DNA from: Bacillus mobilis
Lineage (GTDB): Bacteria; Bacillota; Bacilli; Bacillales; Bacillaceae_G
Reading direction: 5' to 3'
DNA length: 64,000 bases
Assembly: GCF_001884045.1 (NCBI RefSeq)
Contig: NZ_MACF01000072.1
Span: 32,156-96,155 of the forward strand
The stretch's first letter is position 1; each line of letters begins with the position of its first letter. The notes under the pieces are model-generated. The model ran no database searches, had not been told where the DNA came from, and was given only the letters and a program-made list of their open reading frames with translations. Positions 8,146 to 18,549 of the stretch are shown here, piece after piece. The translations under genes and the position numbers were made by a program.

Positions 8146-10950
8146 TTATTCAGTTGGCCGTTCTTTTAATTGTTCTAACAATTCTTCTAAAGGGCCTTCA
8201 TAAAGCGGGACAGTTGGGATTGATTGTAAAAAACGTTTCCCATAAGAAGCGCTTGTCAAACGACGATCTAATACAAATACCGTTCCCGTATCTGTACTTG
8301 TTCTAATCAGACGACCAAATCCTTGTTTGAAACGCAAGATCGCTTGCGGGAGTGCTAACTTAGCGAATACGTCTTCTCCTTGATTTTTTAACCACTCTCC
8401 TTTTGCTTCCATCATCGGTTGATGAGGAGGCGTAAAGGGAAGCCGGACAATAACAAGACAACTAAGGGCATCTCCAGGTATATCTATCCCTTCCCAAAAG
8501 CTACTTGTTCCTAACAAAATCGATTTGTCGAACTCTTGAAATTTACGAATGAGACGACTTCGGCTCTTATTATTCACACTTTGCGTTAATAATAAATAAC
8601 CTTCTAATTCCTCATCATTTTTCAAATTCGTATACGCTTCTTTCAACATTTCATACGAAGTGAATAACACGAGCATTCTGCCTTTTGTAGCTTTCGCTAT
8701 TTTTGCAATATGGGCCGACACAGATCCAATATATTCTTCATTACTTGCTTGCTTAATAAACGGCACATCTGTTGAAACCATTAATTTCATCTGTTCTTCA
8801 AAACGGAATGGTGACGGGACCTGTAATGCATTTGGAGCAAAATCATGTAAACCTAGCTCCTCTTTTATATAGTCAAATGAATCATTTACTGTTAACGTTG
8901 CTGACGTAAAAATAACACTCTTTTTCTGTGTTAAAAATTCATCCGCAAACCTTTCACCAATATGAACAGGCTGTGCATATAAAACTGTTGAATGAATTGT
9001 TCCTTTCGTTTCAGTCTCCATCCATGTCACGTATGAATTTTTTTCTAAAATGAGTAATTGTAAAGATTGTTCCATCTTTCTCAACAACTCAATTAAATGC
9101 ATAAATTCACCTGTAACAACATGCATCTCCCATTCTAATTTACTTTGTAATATGTCAACTTGCTTCTCAAGTGTAGTCAACAATTTTCTTACATCGTATA
9201 CAAAACGATTTGTTAACTCGGTAATGCTATCCCATAACTTACCTTTCTCTACTTCCGTGTTGTATCGATAAATGAGTGGCATATTGCTTATCCCTTGTTC
9301 CTGCTTTGTTTGTTTAAAGATGAAAGCACGTAACATTTGGAATAGCTCATCCGCATCAAATTTCAATTCCTTTAAACTATGACTCACCATACGGAAAGTT
9401 GAACGAGAGGCTTGCTCTGATTTTTTCATCATTTTATATACTTTAGAAAGTACATCATCTGTTTCTAGCGTACCAAGACGAGATAAAACTAGCTGGAAAT
9501 ACATACAGGAGAACTGTTCACCTAATGTTCTACTCGCCGCTTCCTCAATATGATGAGCTTCATCAAAGATAATATGTTCACATGAAGCAAAAAGTGGTTC
9601 TTCACTTGAAAAATCTTGAAATAATAACGCATGATTTGTAATAACGATATCTGCAAATAATGCTTTATTCTTTGCTCGTTGATAAAAACAACGACTATAC
9701 CAGTTGCTTTGCATCCCGCCTGGACTATGTACATCACTACAAATACGGTTCCAAAGTAACTTTCCGCCCTCAGGAATATTTAACTCATCCCGATCACCAG
9801 TTTCTGTTTGCAATAACCACACTAAAATTTTTGCCTTTGTGAGCGCCATATCATAATTTTTCTCTTCCTCTTGCAAAGCATATTCAAATTTATGTAGACA
9901 AAGATAATGCTTTCTTCCTTTCAAAAGAGCTACTTCAAAAGAAAATGGCATTATTTTCTGTAATAATGGAATTTCTTTTTCTAATATTTGTTGTTGCAGT
10001 TGTACTGTCTGGGTACTAATGATGACAGGCTCTTCTTTTTTCGTTGCAAAATAAATACTTGGAAGTAAATATGCAAGAGTCTTTCCTGTTCCTGTTCCTG
10101 CCTCAATTAGTGAAAACCTAGAATCTCTTAGTGCTGTATATATTTCCTTCATCATAATCTGTTGGCTTTCTCTTTTTTCAAACTTTGGCATATTCAATTC
10201 AAGTTTACCGATTGTCTTATGCAAGAAAGCATCAAATTTAGATGAACATGTTTCACTGAGATTTAAAGAATAATTCCGCTTTCGAAGCGCAATATTTCGA
10301 TACACCTCATACCCCTCTGCTGCTTTTTTACCATGCATCATTTTCTTTAAAATATTTTCAGAAAGTACATCCGCTATATCACTTTGAAAAACATCACTTA
10401 ATTCGTAGAGCGATTGCAAGGTGACAAGTGGTAACTTTTCAATTTCATTTAAAAATTGTAAAAACAATTCCGCTGTTGCAAGAGCATCACTATCCGCACG
10501 ATGCGGTTGATCATGCTCTAGTTCATGTTGTTTAGCTAAATCACGTAATTTATAACTATCAGCCGTCGGCAAAAGAATTTGCGCCAACTCAACTGTATCA
10601 ACTTTAGGACAATGTACTTCTGTATATCCAGCCTGCCTTAATTCTTCCGTTAAAAAATTCCAATCAAAGTGAACGTTATGTGCAACGAAAGCTGCACCTT
10701 GTAATAGCTCAACAACCATCGGGGCTACATCTTGAAATAACGGGGCTTGCTTAACCATACTCTCATCAATCCCTGTTAGTTCTGTAATAAATGGCGGAAT
10801 CTCTCTCTTCGGATTAATAAAAGATGAGAAAATCTCTAATATCTCTCCATCTTCCACTACAACAGCTGCAATTTGGGTAATTTTATCCTTCCCATCCTTC
10901 CAGGAGTTCCCTGTCGTCTCTAAATCCACAACGACATAACGCTTACTCAT
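8146..10950 (-). CDS. dinG: DinG-type helicase with N-terminal DEDD exonuclease
   Basis: The 934-residue protein has an N-terminal 3'-5' exonuclease of the PolC epsilon type (VVDLETTG with Asp9/Glu11, HNVHFDWNFL, HRADSDALATAEL). A superfamily 2 XPD/DinG helicase follows: Walker A EAGTGTGKT near 285, DEAHH near 467, and the motif VI-like QGFGRLIRTSTDTG. The fusion is typical of Firmicutes, where it is annotated dinG; the Fe-S cysteines of E. coli DinG are not obvious. It probably processes DNA during repair. The ATG follows GAGGTG. It is alone between the pan operon terminator and ypmA. Confidence 0.93.
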   Translation of the reverse strand: MSKRYVVVDLETTGNSWKDGKDKITQIAAVVVEDGEILEIFSSFINPKREIPPFITELTGIDESMVKQAPLFQDVAPMVVELLQGAAFVAHNVHFDWNFLTEELRQAGYTEVHCPKVDTVELAQILLPTADSYKLRDLAKQHELEHDQPHRADSDALATAELFLQFLNEIEKLPLVTLQSLYELSDVFQSDIADVLSENILKKMMHGKKAAEGYEVYRNIALRKRNYSLNLSETCSSKFDAFLHKTIGKLELNMPKFEKRESQQIMMKEIYTALRDSRFSLIEAGTGTGKTLAYLLPSIYFATKKEEPVIISTQTVQLQQQILEKEIPLLQKIMPFSFEVALLKGRKHYLCLHKFEYALQEEEKNYDMALTKAKILVWLLQTETGDRDELNIPEGGKLLWNRICSDVHSPGGMQSNWYSRCFYQRAKNKALFADIVITNHALLFQDFSSEEPLFASCEHIIFDEAHHIEEAASRTLGEQFSCMYFQLVLSRLGTLETDDVLSKVYKMMKKSEQASRSTFRMVSHSLKELKFDADELFQMLRAFIFKQTKQEQGISNMPLIYRYNTEVEKGKLWDSITELTNRFVYDVRKLLTTLEKQVDILQSKLEWEMHVVTGEFMHLIELLRKMEQSLQLLILEKNSYVTWMETETKGTIHSTVLYAQPVHIGERFADEFLTQKKSVIFTSATLTVNDSFDYIKEELGLHDFAPNALQVPSPFRFEEQMKLMVSTDVPFIKQASNEEYIGSVSAHIAKIAKATKGRMLVLFTSYEMLKEAYTNLKNDEELEGYLLLTQSVNNKSRSRLIRKFQEFDKSILLGTSSFWEGIDIPGDALSCLVIVRLPFTPPHQPMMEAKGEWLKNQGEDVFAKLALPQAILRFKQGFGRLIRTSTDTGTVFVLDRRLTSASYGKRFLQSIPTVPLYEGPLEELLEQLKERPTE

Positions 10951-11041
10951 ATATGTAACACCTCAATTTCTTACCTATCAAACACAAAATTATATAATGT
11001 TACTATACCACGTTTTATCTCATCTTAATGAAAAGATGCAC

Positions 11042-11071
11042 AAAAAAGCTATCTCCGTAATAGAGATAGCC
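11042..11071 (-). terminator. Terminator of the panBCD operon
   Basis: A GCTATCTC/GAGATAGC stem with a T6 run on the - strand lies 8 nt past the panD stop. Confidence 0.88.
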
Positions 11072-11078
11072 TTCTTAC

Positions 11079-11462
11079 TTATAATATCGTACCCGCTTTT
11101 TCAGCACCTAACATTTCAATAATTTGATTCTCATCGTCTAATACTGCAATTTTCGGCGCTTGTTTATGAATATTTTCTTCTGCCACTAAACCGTAGCAAA
11201 TGATAATAACTTTATCCCCTGGCTGTACAAGCCTTGCAGCTGCACCATTTAAACAAACAACACCGCTACCACGTTCGCCCTTAATAACATATGTCTCTAA
11301 TCGAGCACCATTATTGTTATTTACAATTTGTACTTTTTCATTTTCCACAATATTTACTGCATCCATTAAATCTTCATCAATTGTAATACTACCTACATAG
11401 TTTAAATTTGCCTCTGTTACTGTTGCGCGATGTAACTTCGCTCTCATCATTGTGCGAAACAT
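11079..11462 (-). CDS. panD: Aspartate 1-decarboxylase (pyruvoyl enzyme)
   Basis: The 127-residue protein makes beta-alanine from L-aspartate for pantothenate. Self-cleavage between Gly24 and Ser25 (YVGSITID) gives the pyruvoyl group. Lys9 ([11 protein letters not shown]), Tyr58 in [12 protein letters not shown] and the [15 protein letters not shown] segment match the family. It is the last gene of panB-panC-panD, 12 nt after panC. Confidence 0.97.
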   Translation of the reverse strand: MFRTMMRAKLHRATVTEANLNYVGSITIDEDLMDAVNIVENEKVQIVNNNNGARLETYVIKGERGSGVVCLNGAAARLVQPGDKVIIICYGLVAEENIHKQAPKIAVLDDENQIIEMLGAEKAGTIL

Positions 11463-11474
11463 AGTTGCTCCCCC

Positions 11475-12323
11475 TTATTTAACCGTTACTGTTATATTGT
11501 CAATTAATCGTACATTCTCAAATTTAACTGCAATTGCTAAAATGATTCGTCCTTCAATTTTATCCATTACTTGTAGTGAAGGATAAGCATATAAATCAGC
11601 ATAATCTACAGTGCCTTTCGTATACGTCTCAATATACTCTTTCACAAGAGTTGTAATGATTTCTGCATTCCGTTCGCCTGCTTCAATTTTTTCTTTCGCT
11701 ATACATAGGCTGCGGTATAATTGAGGAGCCTCTTCACGCTCTTCTTGTGATAAATACACGTTACGAGAACTTTTCGCTAATCCATCTTCTTCCCTTACAA
11801 TATCCACTGGTACGATCGTAATCGGAATATTAAAATCAGCGACAAATCCTTCAATGACAGCAACTTGCTGTGCATCTTTCATACCGAAATAAGCACGCGT
11901 TGGCAATGTTATATTAAACAGTTTCATTAGCACAGTCGCAACTCCAGCAAAATGACCAGGTCTTTGTTTGCCACATAATACATCGGTACGCTTCACAACT
12001 GCTACTGTTGTCGTTTGTTCTGCTGGATACATTTCTTCTACGCTCGGATAAAATAAATAATCTACACCGTTTTCTTTTGCTACATTTTCATCTCTATCAA
12101 TATCACGAGGGTATCGATCTAAATCTTCATTCGGTCCAAACTGTAGCGGATTGACAAACACGCTTAAAACTACAATTTCATTTTCTGCTCTTGCCTTACG
12201 TAATAAAGTCGCATGACCTTCATGTAAGTAACCCATCGTTGGAACAAAACCAATACTTTTTCCACTTGTACGAAGTTCGTTTGTAATTTGCTGCATCTCT
12301 TGCACTGTAGTTACAATTTTCAT
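11475..12323 (-). CDS. panC: Pantothenate synthetase
   Basis: The 282-residue ligase joins pantoate and beta-alanine using ATP. The nucleotidyltransferase HxGH-type motif is in [10 protein letters not shown], and [21 protein letters not shown] and the KSSRN loop are all present. The chosen ATG ([10 protein letters not shown]) overlaps the panB TAA by one base (TAATG), indicating coupling; the frame extends ten codons further upstream but without support. Confidence 0.97.
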   Translation of the reverse strand: MKIVTTVQEMQQITNELRTSGKSIGFVPTMGYLHEGHATLLRKARAENEIVVLSVFVNPLQFGPNEDLDRYPRDIDRDENVAKENGVDYLFYPSVEEMYPAEQTTTVAVVKRTDVLCGKQRPGHFAGVATVLMKLFNITLPTRAYFGMKDAQQVAVIEGFVADFNIPITIVPVDIVREEDGLAKSSRNVYLSQEEREEAPQLYRSLCIAKEKIEAGERNAEIITTLVKEYIETYTKGTVDYADLYAYPSLQVMDKIEGRIILAIAVKFENVRLIDNITVTVK

Positions 12324-13159
12324 TATTGTTTTCCTCCGTATAACGCTAAGCATTCTTCCTCTTTCATTGTGAATGAATGTTTTTCTTCTGGAAATTGCCC
12401 TGTCTTTACTTCCGTAACGTATTGTGAAATCCCTCGCACAATCTCCTCTTGAACAGACGTATATTGCTTCACAAATTTCGGAACACGATTTACTCCGTAT
12501 GAGATAAGATCATGATAAACAAGTACTTGCCCATCTACTTTTTTCCCTGCTCCAATTCCAATCGTTGGAATTGTTAGTTGCTTCGAAATTAATTCTGCTA
12601 ACTGCATTGGCACACATTCTAGCACAAGCGCTATCGCACCAGCTTCCTCACATCTCTTCGCATCTTCTATTAATTTTTTTGCACTTTCAGCATCTTTTCC
12701 TTGTACTTTATACCCACCTAGTACTCCTACAGATTGAGGAGTTAAGCCTAAGTGCGCCACGACAGGAATTCCCGCGTTCGTCAAGTAATGAATCGTTGAT
12801 ACTACTTCCCCTGCACCTTCTACCTTCAGTGCATGAGCACCACTCTCTTGAACGATACGGCGTGCATTCACCATCGTATCTTGAGGCGACACATGATACG
12901 ACATAAATGGCATATCAGTTACAATAAACGTCTCTTTCGCTCCTCGGCGTACAGCTTTCGTATGATGAATCATATCCTCTACTGTTACAGGTACTGTTGA
13001 ATCGTATCCGAGCACCACCATCCCAAGGGAATCTCCAACTAGAATCATATCAACTTCAGCTTCTTCTGCTAATTTAGCAGATGGATAATCATACGCCGTT
13101 AGCATCGTAATCGGCTCACCTTGCTCTTTCATCTTCAAAAAATCTGTTTTTGTTTTCAA
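12323..13159 (-). CDS. panB: Ketopantoate hydroxymethyltransferase
   Basis: The 278-residue (beta/alpha)8 enzyme makes ketopantoate from alpha-ketoisovalerate and methylene-THF. [34 protein letters not shown] and the Mg-binding residues of VGDSLGMV are visible. It starts at TTG (13159) with AGGAGGAG six nt upstream. It is the first gene of the pan operon, preceded by a leader with an intrinsic terminator and a competing antiterminator pairing (13190-13381). Confidence 0.96.
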   Translation of the reverse strand: MKTKTDFLKMKEQGEPITMLTAYDYPSAKLAEEAEVDMILVGDSLGMVVLGYDSTVPVTVEDMIHHTKAVRRGAKETFIVTDMPFMSYHVSPQDTMVNARRIVQESGAHALKVEGAGEVVSTIHYLTNAGIPVVAHLGLTPQSVGVLGGYKVQGKDAESAKKLIEDAKRCEEAGAIALVLECVPMQLAELISKQLTIPTIGIGAGKKVDGQVLVYHDLISYGVNRVPKFVKQYTSVQEEIVRGISQYVTEVKTGQFPEEKHSFTMKEEECLALYGGKQ

Positions 13160-13189
13160 AAACTACTCCTCCTTTATGCAGGAGAGAGG

Positions 13190-13381
13190 AGATGGCCGAA
13201 ATCATATAAAAAACCCCTCTGGCCATAAAAGGGCAGAAGGGTTGTGTGTTAGTCGGCATTATTCATCCCTCTGTCCCAGTCCATTATTGGATCAAGGCAG
13301 AATCCAAGTTATTATTTTTTCGGATTGCTTCGAATGATGGTGCAGTTCGCTCTGATACTGCCCACATTCGAACTAATTATA
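13190..13381 (-). promoter_or_regulatory. panB leader: attenuator with antiterminator, possible pan motif
   Basis: The - strand transcript would start just after an extended -10 TGCTATAAT (13384-13376). Near its end is a 10-bp terminator (13212-13243, arms AACCCTTCTG and CAGAGGGGTT, then T6) located 45 nt before the panB start. Upstream, GGGACAGAGGG (13277-13267) can pair with CCCTTCTGCCC of the terminator's 5' arm, an exclusive antiterminator. A further hairpin GGCAGT...ACTGC lies earlier. Rfam describes a pan motif upstream of panB in Firmicutes; whether this is one was not tested. No T-box sequence is seen. Confidence 0.75.
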
Positions 13382-13567
13382 GCAAAATCCAAAAAGGAAT
13401 TACTACATTTTTTCGAAAAAATAATTTTTTATTCTCATTACGGTATGTGAAATTTTTTATAAATAACTCAATCATAGAAAGGCAAACCTTTGTTTAAGCC
13501 CCGTATAACTCTTAAACTAATGATGCAGGTTAATGGAAGAACATACTTAACAAAAGGAGAATTACGA

Positions 13568-13957
13568 ATGTCTATGAACAAATGGTTATTTCAATTCACC
13601 GTTCTGCTTGTGATAATTGTAGGGATGGTAACTTTTAGCTCCTTCCATGCATTTGCCTCAGTTAACGTCGTAACACAACCTATCGATTCAACGAAAGTAA
13701 TTGAAGTTGAATTAAACGATGATTACTTTCAGCCAAACGTCATCACAATTCCAATTGAAGAGTCAACAACATTGCTCTTAAAAAACAAAGGTAAGAATGA
13801 ACACACCTTTACAGTGAAAAAACTTGGCATTGACGTCGTAGTTGAACCCGGAAAAAATAAAAACATTACCGTGAAACCTACAAGTACTGGTACATATGAA
13901 TTAATATGCCGGTACCATCTTCTAAAAGGAATGGAAGGCAAAGTAATAGTCAAATAA
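13568..13957 (+). CDS. Exported cupredoxin-like protein
   Basis: The 129-residue protein has a signal peptide/anchor (about 6-31, LFQFTVLLVIIVGMVTFSSFHAFA). A plastocyanin-like domain with type 1 copper ligands follows: His in KNEHTFTV, then Cys and His in ICRYHLLKGM, and Met in GME. It probably binds copper outside the membrane for electron transfer or copper handling. The ATG has AAAGGAG seven nt upstream; the frame opens 26 codons earlier without support. It stands alone in + orientation after the pan leader region and is followed directly by a repeat element. Confidence 0.85.
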   Translation: MSMNKWLFQFTVLLVIIVGMVTFSSFHAFASVNVVTQPIDSTKVIEVELNDDYFQPNVITIPIEESTTLLLKNKGKNEHTFTVKKLGIDVVVEPGKNKNITVKPTSTGTYELICRYHLLKGMEGKVIVK

Positions 13958-14105
13958 AGTGAAACTTTAATCAGTGGGGGTTTTCTTCATCCCCCACTAA
14001 TTATCAGCCCTCACCAATCGGACTTTTATGGGCAGTTGATCCCCCACCTAACTTCTTTGCTTTCGCTGAATTTTGAGGTGGGGGTCTTACTGCCCATTAA
14101 AGCGG
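13958..14105. repeat. Intergenic repeat, B. cereus-group type
   Basis: The element begins AGTGAAACTTT one base after the cupredoxin stop. It contains a hairpin AGTGGGGG/CCCCCACT (13973-13998), the block AGCCC-TC-ACCAATCGG (14006-14021), then a nested hairpin (ATGGGCAGT/ACTGCCCAT outside CCCCCACCT/AGGTGGGGG, 14028-14097). The same opening sequence and AGCCC..ACCAATCGG block recur at 19804-19855. It resembles the bcr-type chromosomal repeats described in this group; the subfamily was not determined. The first hairpin could also terminate the cupredoxin transcript. Confidence 0.75.
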
Positions 14106-14108
14106 GAT

Positions 14109-14139
14109 AAAAAGAAGTTCCAAAAAGGAACTTCTTTTA
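14109..14139 (-). terminator. Terminator of birA operon
   Basis: A 12-bp AAAAGAAGTTCC/GGAACTTCTTTT hairpin overlaps the birA TAA (14139-14137), which sits at the base of the stem. It is symmetrical and could act on both strands. Confidence 0.85.
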
Positions 14140-15117
14140 CTTAATTTCGATATCCGCAGAATGAATGTGATGTACTTTCCCTTCATGATCCTCCAGAAGC
14201 AATACACCATCCTCTGTAATTCCTTTTGCCACCCCTATAATTGTCTCTCTCATCGTTCGAGCGGTAATTTCTTTCCCGATGCTAACAGCGTAACTTTCCC
14301 AAAGAATTTTAATAACAGAGAAACCATTTTGTAAATACTCTTCATATAATTTTTCTAGTTGTAAAAAGATTTGCTGCATAAGCTCTGCACGAACAATTGG
14401 CTTACCGGACTCAATCGCTAAAGAAGTAGCAATATGCTGAATTTCCTCATCAAAATGTTCTTGCTTTTGATTCGCATTAATACCAATACCCATAATGACA
14501 GCATTAATTTTATCAGGATCCGCCTGCATTTCTGTTAATATACCTACAGCCTTTTTACCTTGAATTAAAATATCATTTGGCCATTTTATTCCTACGTTTA
14601 CACCCGTGCACTTTTCAATTGCTTGTGCAACGCTAACAGCCGCTAACAAAGTAAGTTGTGGTGCATGATGAACCGGGATTGATGGACGTAAAATAATACT
14701 CATCCAAATTCCTGTTCCTTTTGGTGAATACCATTTCCTACTTAAACGACCTCTGCCCGATGTTTGTTCTTCTGCCACAACAATGGTTCCTTCTTCTGCA
14801 CCTTCATAAGCAAGTTTTGCTGCAATGTGCTGTGTAGATTCAACAGATTCTTCAAAATATACCGTTCTACCAATATGTTTCGTTTGTAACCCTAACTGAA
14901 TTTCATTAGCAGTTACTTTGTCTGGCTTACCCGCAATGCGATAACCTAATCGACGCACAGCCTCAAGTTCATATCCCTCATTCCGAAGGTCCTCCATATG
15001 TTTCCACACAGCGGTTCTTGAACAACCAAGTTTATCACTAATCGTTTGGCCAGATACAAACGCGCCATCCGCTTCCGAAAAAACTTGCAATAACTGCTTT
15101 CTTATAGTAGATTGCAT
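14137..15117 (-). CDS. birA: Biotin-protein ligase / biotin repressor
   Basis: The 326-residue protein has an N-terminal winged-helix DNA-binding domain (TISDKLGCSRTAVWKHMEDLRNEGYELEA). The ligase domain follows with SGRGRLSRKWYSPKGTG (biotinyl-AMP loop) and KWPNDILIQGKKAVGIL. It attaches biotin to carboxylases and, in Bacillus, represses biotin genes. The ATG at 15117 with AAGGGAG ten nt upstream is chosen; it overlaps cca by 16 nt. Confidence 0.96.
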   Translation of the reverse strand: MQSTIRKQLLQVFSEADGAFVSGQTISDKLGCSRTAVWKHMEDLRNEGYELEAVRRLGYRIAGKPDKVTANEIQLGLQTKHIGRTVYFEESVESTQHIAAKLAYEGAEEGTIVVAEEQTSGRGRLSRKWYSPKGTGIWMSIILRPSIPVHHAPQLTLLAAVSVAQAIEKCTGVNVGIKWPNDILIQGKKAVGILTEMQADPDKINAVIMGIGINANQKQEHFDEEIQHIATSLAIESGKPIVRAELMQQIFLQLEKLYEEYLQNGFSVIKILWESYAVSIGKEITARTMRETIIGVAKGITEDGVLLLEDHEGKVHHIHSADIEIK

Positions 15118-16295
15118 TCTTGCAGCCACTCCCTTATACACTCTTTCTCATTAACTACGTTTCCTTGTACGATTGCTTCCTCAATTTTTTGAATCATTTC
15201 AGCAACCCATGGACCAGGCTTTTTATTTGCCCAGTTTAATAAATCATTCCCAGTCACATTCATTTCTTGGCGACTCTTGATTGGCAATGCTTCAAACAAC
15301 GTTTGTACTCGTTTAACAGATGTATGATCATAGCTTTCAATCATCGCTTCATATACTCTTTCGGCCATTTCAGCGATATGAAGTCCCGTTTTATAAAGAA
15401 GGACTGTATCCCAATCCTTCTCCTTTCTCGTACGAATTGTTAATAAAACTGCGACGATATCTTTTATTTTTTTATTCGAAAACTTCCATTGACGTAAAAA
15501 GACAGATGGATGCTCTTCTCCGATACAATATAAGAAGAATGCCCATGCCTCAATGTCCGTTTCAAAAGAATCCCAGTTATACTGCGTAGCTTTTAATAAT
15601 CTCTCTTCTGACATTTGTAAATATGGCAGATGAGAAAATAGCTTCGTTTCTACTAATTCTTGCAAGCCCTTCACGCAATATGTACCAGTTAACAGTTTCT
15701 CAAATTCCACTGTAATTCGCTCAATTGCAATATGTTCCAGTAAATGTCCATATGTTTCAATTGCTTGTTTCGTTTTCATTTCTAAAGAAAAACCTAACGT
15801 ACTTACGAAACGAATACCACGCATCATTCGCAGGGCATCTTCTTGAAAACGATCCGCAGCATTGCCGACTGTCACAATTTCTCTCTTTTGAATCGCTTCC
15901 TGTCCAGCAAATAAATCAACCATTTCGCCTTCTTCTGTCATCGCAATTGCATTCATTGTGAAATCACGACGTTTTAGATCCTCTTCTAATGAACGAACAA
16001 ATTGAACACTACTAGGTCTTCGAAAATCTTCATATTCGCTCTCTGTTCGAAAAGTGGTTACCTCATAAGGTTCACCATTTTCTACCACAATTACAGTTCC
16101 ATGCTCAAGACCAACAGGAACATGTCTTGGAAATATAGCCATCACTTCTTCTGGTAAAGCAGATGTCGCAATATCAATATCTCCAATCGGCCTATCGATC
16201 ATAAGATCTCGTACGCTTCCACCGACAAAGTAGGCCTCATGTCCTTGTTGCTTTAAAGTCTCAATAATAGAACTAGCTTTTTTAAATCTTTTCAT
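15102..16295 (-). CDS. cca: CCA tRNA nucleotidyltransferase
   Basis: This is a 397-residue class II enzyme that adds or repairs the tRNA 3' CCA end. Motif [23 protein letters not shown] includes metal ligands Asp39/Asp41. [12 protein letters not shown] and the [18 protein letters not shown] neck motif follow. The ATG at 16295 has AAGGG eight nt upstream, overlapping the bshA 3' end by 14 nt; the ATG three codons earlier would abut the ribosome site. Confidence 0.97.
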   Translation of the reverse strand: MKRFKKASSIIETLKQQGHEAYFVGGSVRDLMIDRPIGDIDIATSALPEEVMAIFPRHVPVGLEHGTVIVVENGEPYEVTTFRTESEYEDFRRPSSVQFVRSLEEDLKRRDFTMNAIAMTEEGEMVDLFAGQEAIQKREIVTVGNAADRFQEDALRMMRGIRFVSTLGFSLEMKTKQAIETYGHLLEHIAIERITVEFEKLLTGTYCVKGLQELVETKLFSHLPYLQMSEERLLKATQYNWDSFETDIEAWAFFLYCIGEEHPSVFLRQWKFSNKKIKDIVAVLLTIRTRKEKDWDTVLLYKTGLHIAEMAERVYEAMIESYDHTSVKRVQTLFEALPIKSRQEMNVTGNDLLNWANKKPGPWVAEMIQKIEEAIVQGNVVNEKECIREWLQECNLL

Positions 16296-17427
16296 TTTTG
16301 TCATCCCTTAGTACATCATAGTAAATCGTTTCATATTGTGAGACGATTTTTTCAGAGCGGAACTGCTCGTAAACACTTGCTCTTGCTCGCTCTCCCATAT
16401 TACGGTGAAGTTCTTCATCCTTTAATAGCTGAATGGCTTGAGTTGCCACTCCTGCTGGATTGCCAACTTCACATAAATATCCTGTTTCACCATGTTGAAT
16501 GACTTCTGGAATACCTCCAACCCTTGTTCCGATACAAGGTACACCACACGCCATCGCTTCTAATAAAACAAGACCAAAACTTTCCTTCTCTGATAGAAGC
16601 AGCATTAAATCACTCATCGCAAGTAGCTCTGCAACATTATCTTGCTTCCCTAAGAATAAGACGCGATCTTCAATATGTAGATTTTTCACTAATTGTAAAA
16701 TCGTGCAAAATTCTGGTCCATCTCCTACGAGAAGCAACTTCGCATCTACTTCTGTAACAATTTTAGCAAATGCCTGAACAACATCTTGCACACGTTTCAC
16801 TTTACGGAAATTTGAAATGTGAATGAGTATCTTTTCACTCTCACTTATACCGTATTCTTTCTTTAATTGAGACATATCACGCTTGAAATATACACGTTCG
16901 TCTATAAAGTTATACACCGTTTGAATATCTTTATTTGGTTTTACTAGCTCATGTGTTTCGCTAATTAATGAATGCGAGACAGCCGTCACAACATCAGATT
17001 GCTCAATACCAAAACGAATTAAATTATTTAGCGAAGGGTCGGAACCTAACACAGTAATATCTGTTCCATGCAAGGTTGTAACAATTTTAATACGCTCTCC
17101 AATCATTTGTTTTGCTAAATAAGCACAAATTGCATGTGGTATTGCGTAATGCACATGTAAAATGTCTAAGTTTTCTCGTTGTGCAACTTCTGCCATTTTA
17201 CTAGCTAACGCTAAATCGTATGGTGGATATTGAAATACAGAGTATTGATTTACCGTCACTTCATGAAAATAAATGTTTGGATACACTTTGTTTAACCGGA
17301 ATGGTAAACCCGATGTAATAAAATGAATTTCATGCCCGCGTTCCGCTAATTGCTTTCCTAATTCTGTTCCAACAACTCCAGAACCACCTACAGAAGGATA
17401 ACATGTAATACCTATTTTTAATTTCAT
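16282..17427 (-). CDS. bshA: N-acetyl-alpha-D-glucosaminyl L-malate synthase BshA
   Basis: The 381-residue GT4 glycosyltransferase catalyses the first step of bacillithiol synthesis (UDP-GlcNAc + L-malate). [24 protein letters not shown] (donor/acceptor loop), [10 protein letters not shown] and the retaining-GT motif [16 protein letters not shown] are clear. The start codon overlaps the bshB1 stop (ATGA), so the two are translationally coupled. Together with bshB1 here and ypdA at 52.5 kb, it places much of bacillithiol metabolism in the window. Confidence 0.95.
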   Translation of the reverse strand: MKLKIGITCYPSVGGSGVVGTELGKQLAERGHEIHFITSGLPFRLNKVYPNIYFHEVTVNQYSVFQYPPYDLALASKMAEVAQRENLDILHVHYAIPHAICAYLAKQMIGERIKIVTTLHGTDITVLGSDPSLNNLIRFGIEQSDVVTAVSHSLISETHELVKPNKDIQTVYNFIDERVYFKRDMSQLKKEYGISESEKILIHISNFRKVKRVQDVVQAFAKIVTEVDAKLLLVGDGPEFCTILQLVKNLHIEDRVLFLGKQDNVAELLAMSDLMLLLSEKESFGLVLLEAMACGVPCIGTRVGGIPEVIQHGETGYLCEVGNPAGVATQAIQLLKDEELHRNMGERARASVYEQFRSEKIVSQYETIYYDVLRDDKNEKI

Positions 17428-18128
17428 TTACATCCCCCTATTAAATCAGCATGTAATAAAACCGGTTTCTTACTCATAAATCCCTCGGCATATAAAACTC
17501 CAACTTCTTTTCCAAACATTTTCTCACGAGCAACCACAGTTTCAACATAACCTTCTGTTAACGGCGTTTTCACACCATCGCTCCCTGTTGAAAACTGACT
17601 TTCATATGCTTCTAATGCCTCCACTTTTATAGAAAGGTACTCACTTATATCTATACAAAAATTCGGTTTATGAAAACCATTAATCATATAATGATAAAAA
17701 GACTCTACACGATGTGGTGGAACCTCTGGCATATATTTACGAATTCCCGCTGAAAAAATAGCTTCTTCCACAATTTTTGCACAATTCGCATGATCTGGAT
17801 GACGATCTTCATAATACGGTGCAAAAACTAGTTTTGGTTTATATGTACGAATCACCTTTACAATTTCACGTATATACTCTTCTTTCATATACAAACCACG
17901 GTCTGGCATCGCTAAATTCAGTCTCGTTTTTACTCCCATTATACGAGCTGCCGCCTTTGCTTCTTCTTTTCTCAACTCTATCGTTCCATTAGAAGAAAGA
18001 TCAGCTTCTGTTAAATCACAAATACCTACTTCATACCCTTGTTTCGTATATTTAGCAATGGTACCAGCCATGCCGATTTCAACATCATCGGCATGAGCAC
18101 CAAACGCTAATATATGTAATCCACTCAT
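17424..18128 (-). CDS. bshB1: Bacillithiol biosynthesis deacetylase BshB1
   Basis: The 234-residue LmbE-family zinc deacetylase converts GlcNAc-malate to GlcN-malate. Zinc and catalytic residues are seen in [11 protein letters not shown] (His, Asp, Asp) and [10 protein letters not shown]. The ATG at 18128 follows GAGGGGA by 7 nt and lies just past the mgsA stop; the longer frame start within mgsA is unlikely. Confidence 0.95.
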   Translation of the reverse strand: MSGLHILAFGAHADDVEIGMAGTIAKYTKQGYEVGICDLTEADLSSNGTIELRKEEAKAAARIMGVKTRLNLAMPDRGLYMKEEYIREIVKVIRTYKPKLVFAPYYEDRHPDHANCAKIVEEAIFSAGIRKYMPEVPPHRVESFYHYMINGFHKPNFCIDISEYLSIKVEALEAYESQFSTGSDGVKTPLTEGYVETVVAREKMFGKEVGVLYAEGFMSKKPVLLHADLIGGCK

Positions 18129-18139
18129 AATTGTTCCCC

Positions 18140-18535
18140 TCATTTTCTTAACTTGCGGTAATCTAAATCTCCTCGCTCTAATGCGTGCATTAACATTTCA
18201 GCACTTGCCATATTCGTTGCAAGTGGAATCGCATATACATCACATAGACGAAGCAATGCATTTACATCTGGTTCATGCGGCTGAGCAGTTAGTGGATCCC
18301 GGAAAAAAATCACCATATCCATATCATTTTTTGCAATCATTGCACCAATTTCTTGATCGCCACCAAGAGGACCCGATTGAAATCTTGTTACAACTAAACC
18401 GGTCGCTTCCATAATACGAAGCCCTGTCGTTCCTGTTGCAAATAATTCATGTTGTTCAAAAATTGGTTTATATGCGTATGCAAACGAAACCATGTCATTT
18501 TTCTTTTTGTCATGTGCGATTAAGGCAATTTTCAT
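18140..18535 (-). CDS. mgsA: Methylglyoxal synthase
   Basis: The 131-residue homohexameric lyase turns dihydroxyacetone phosphate into methylglyoxal and phosphate. The phosphate-binding GTTGLRIME and the catalytic [15 protein letters not shown] (Asp60) plus [15 protein letters not shown] are present. It sits between dapB and bshB1, as in B. subtilis; methylglyoxal detoxification uses bacillithiol in Bacillus, which fits the neighbourhood. Confidence 0.97.
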   Translation of the reverse strand: MKIALIAHDKKKNDMVSFAYAYKPIFEQHELFATGTTGLRIMEATGLVVTRFQSGPLGGDQEIGAMIAKNDMDMVIFFRDPLTAQPHEPDVNALLRLCDVYAIPLATNMASAEMLMHALERGDLDYRKLRK

Positions 18536-18549
18536 CCGTTGTCTCCCCT

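Noticed and set aside
13190-13490. T-box riboswitch before panB
   Set aside because: No T-box AGGGTGGNACCGCG-like sequence and no specifier hairpin; the terminator/antiterminator pairing is of a different kind.
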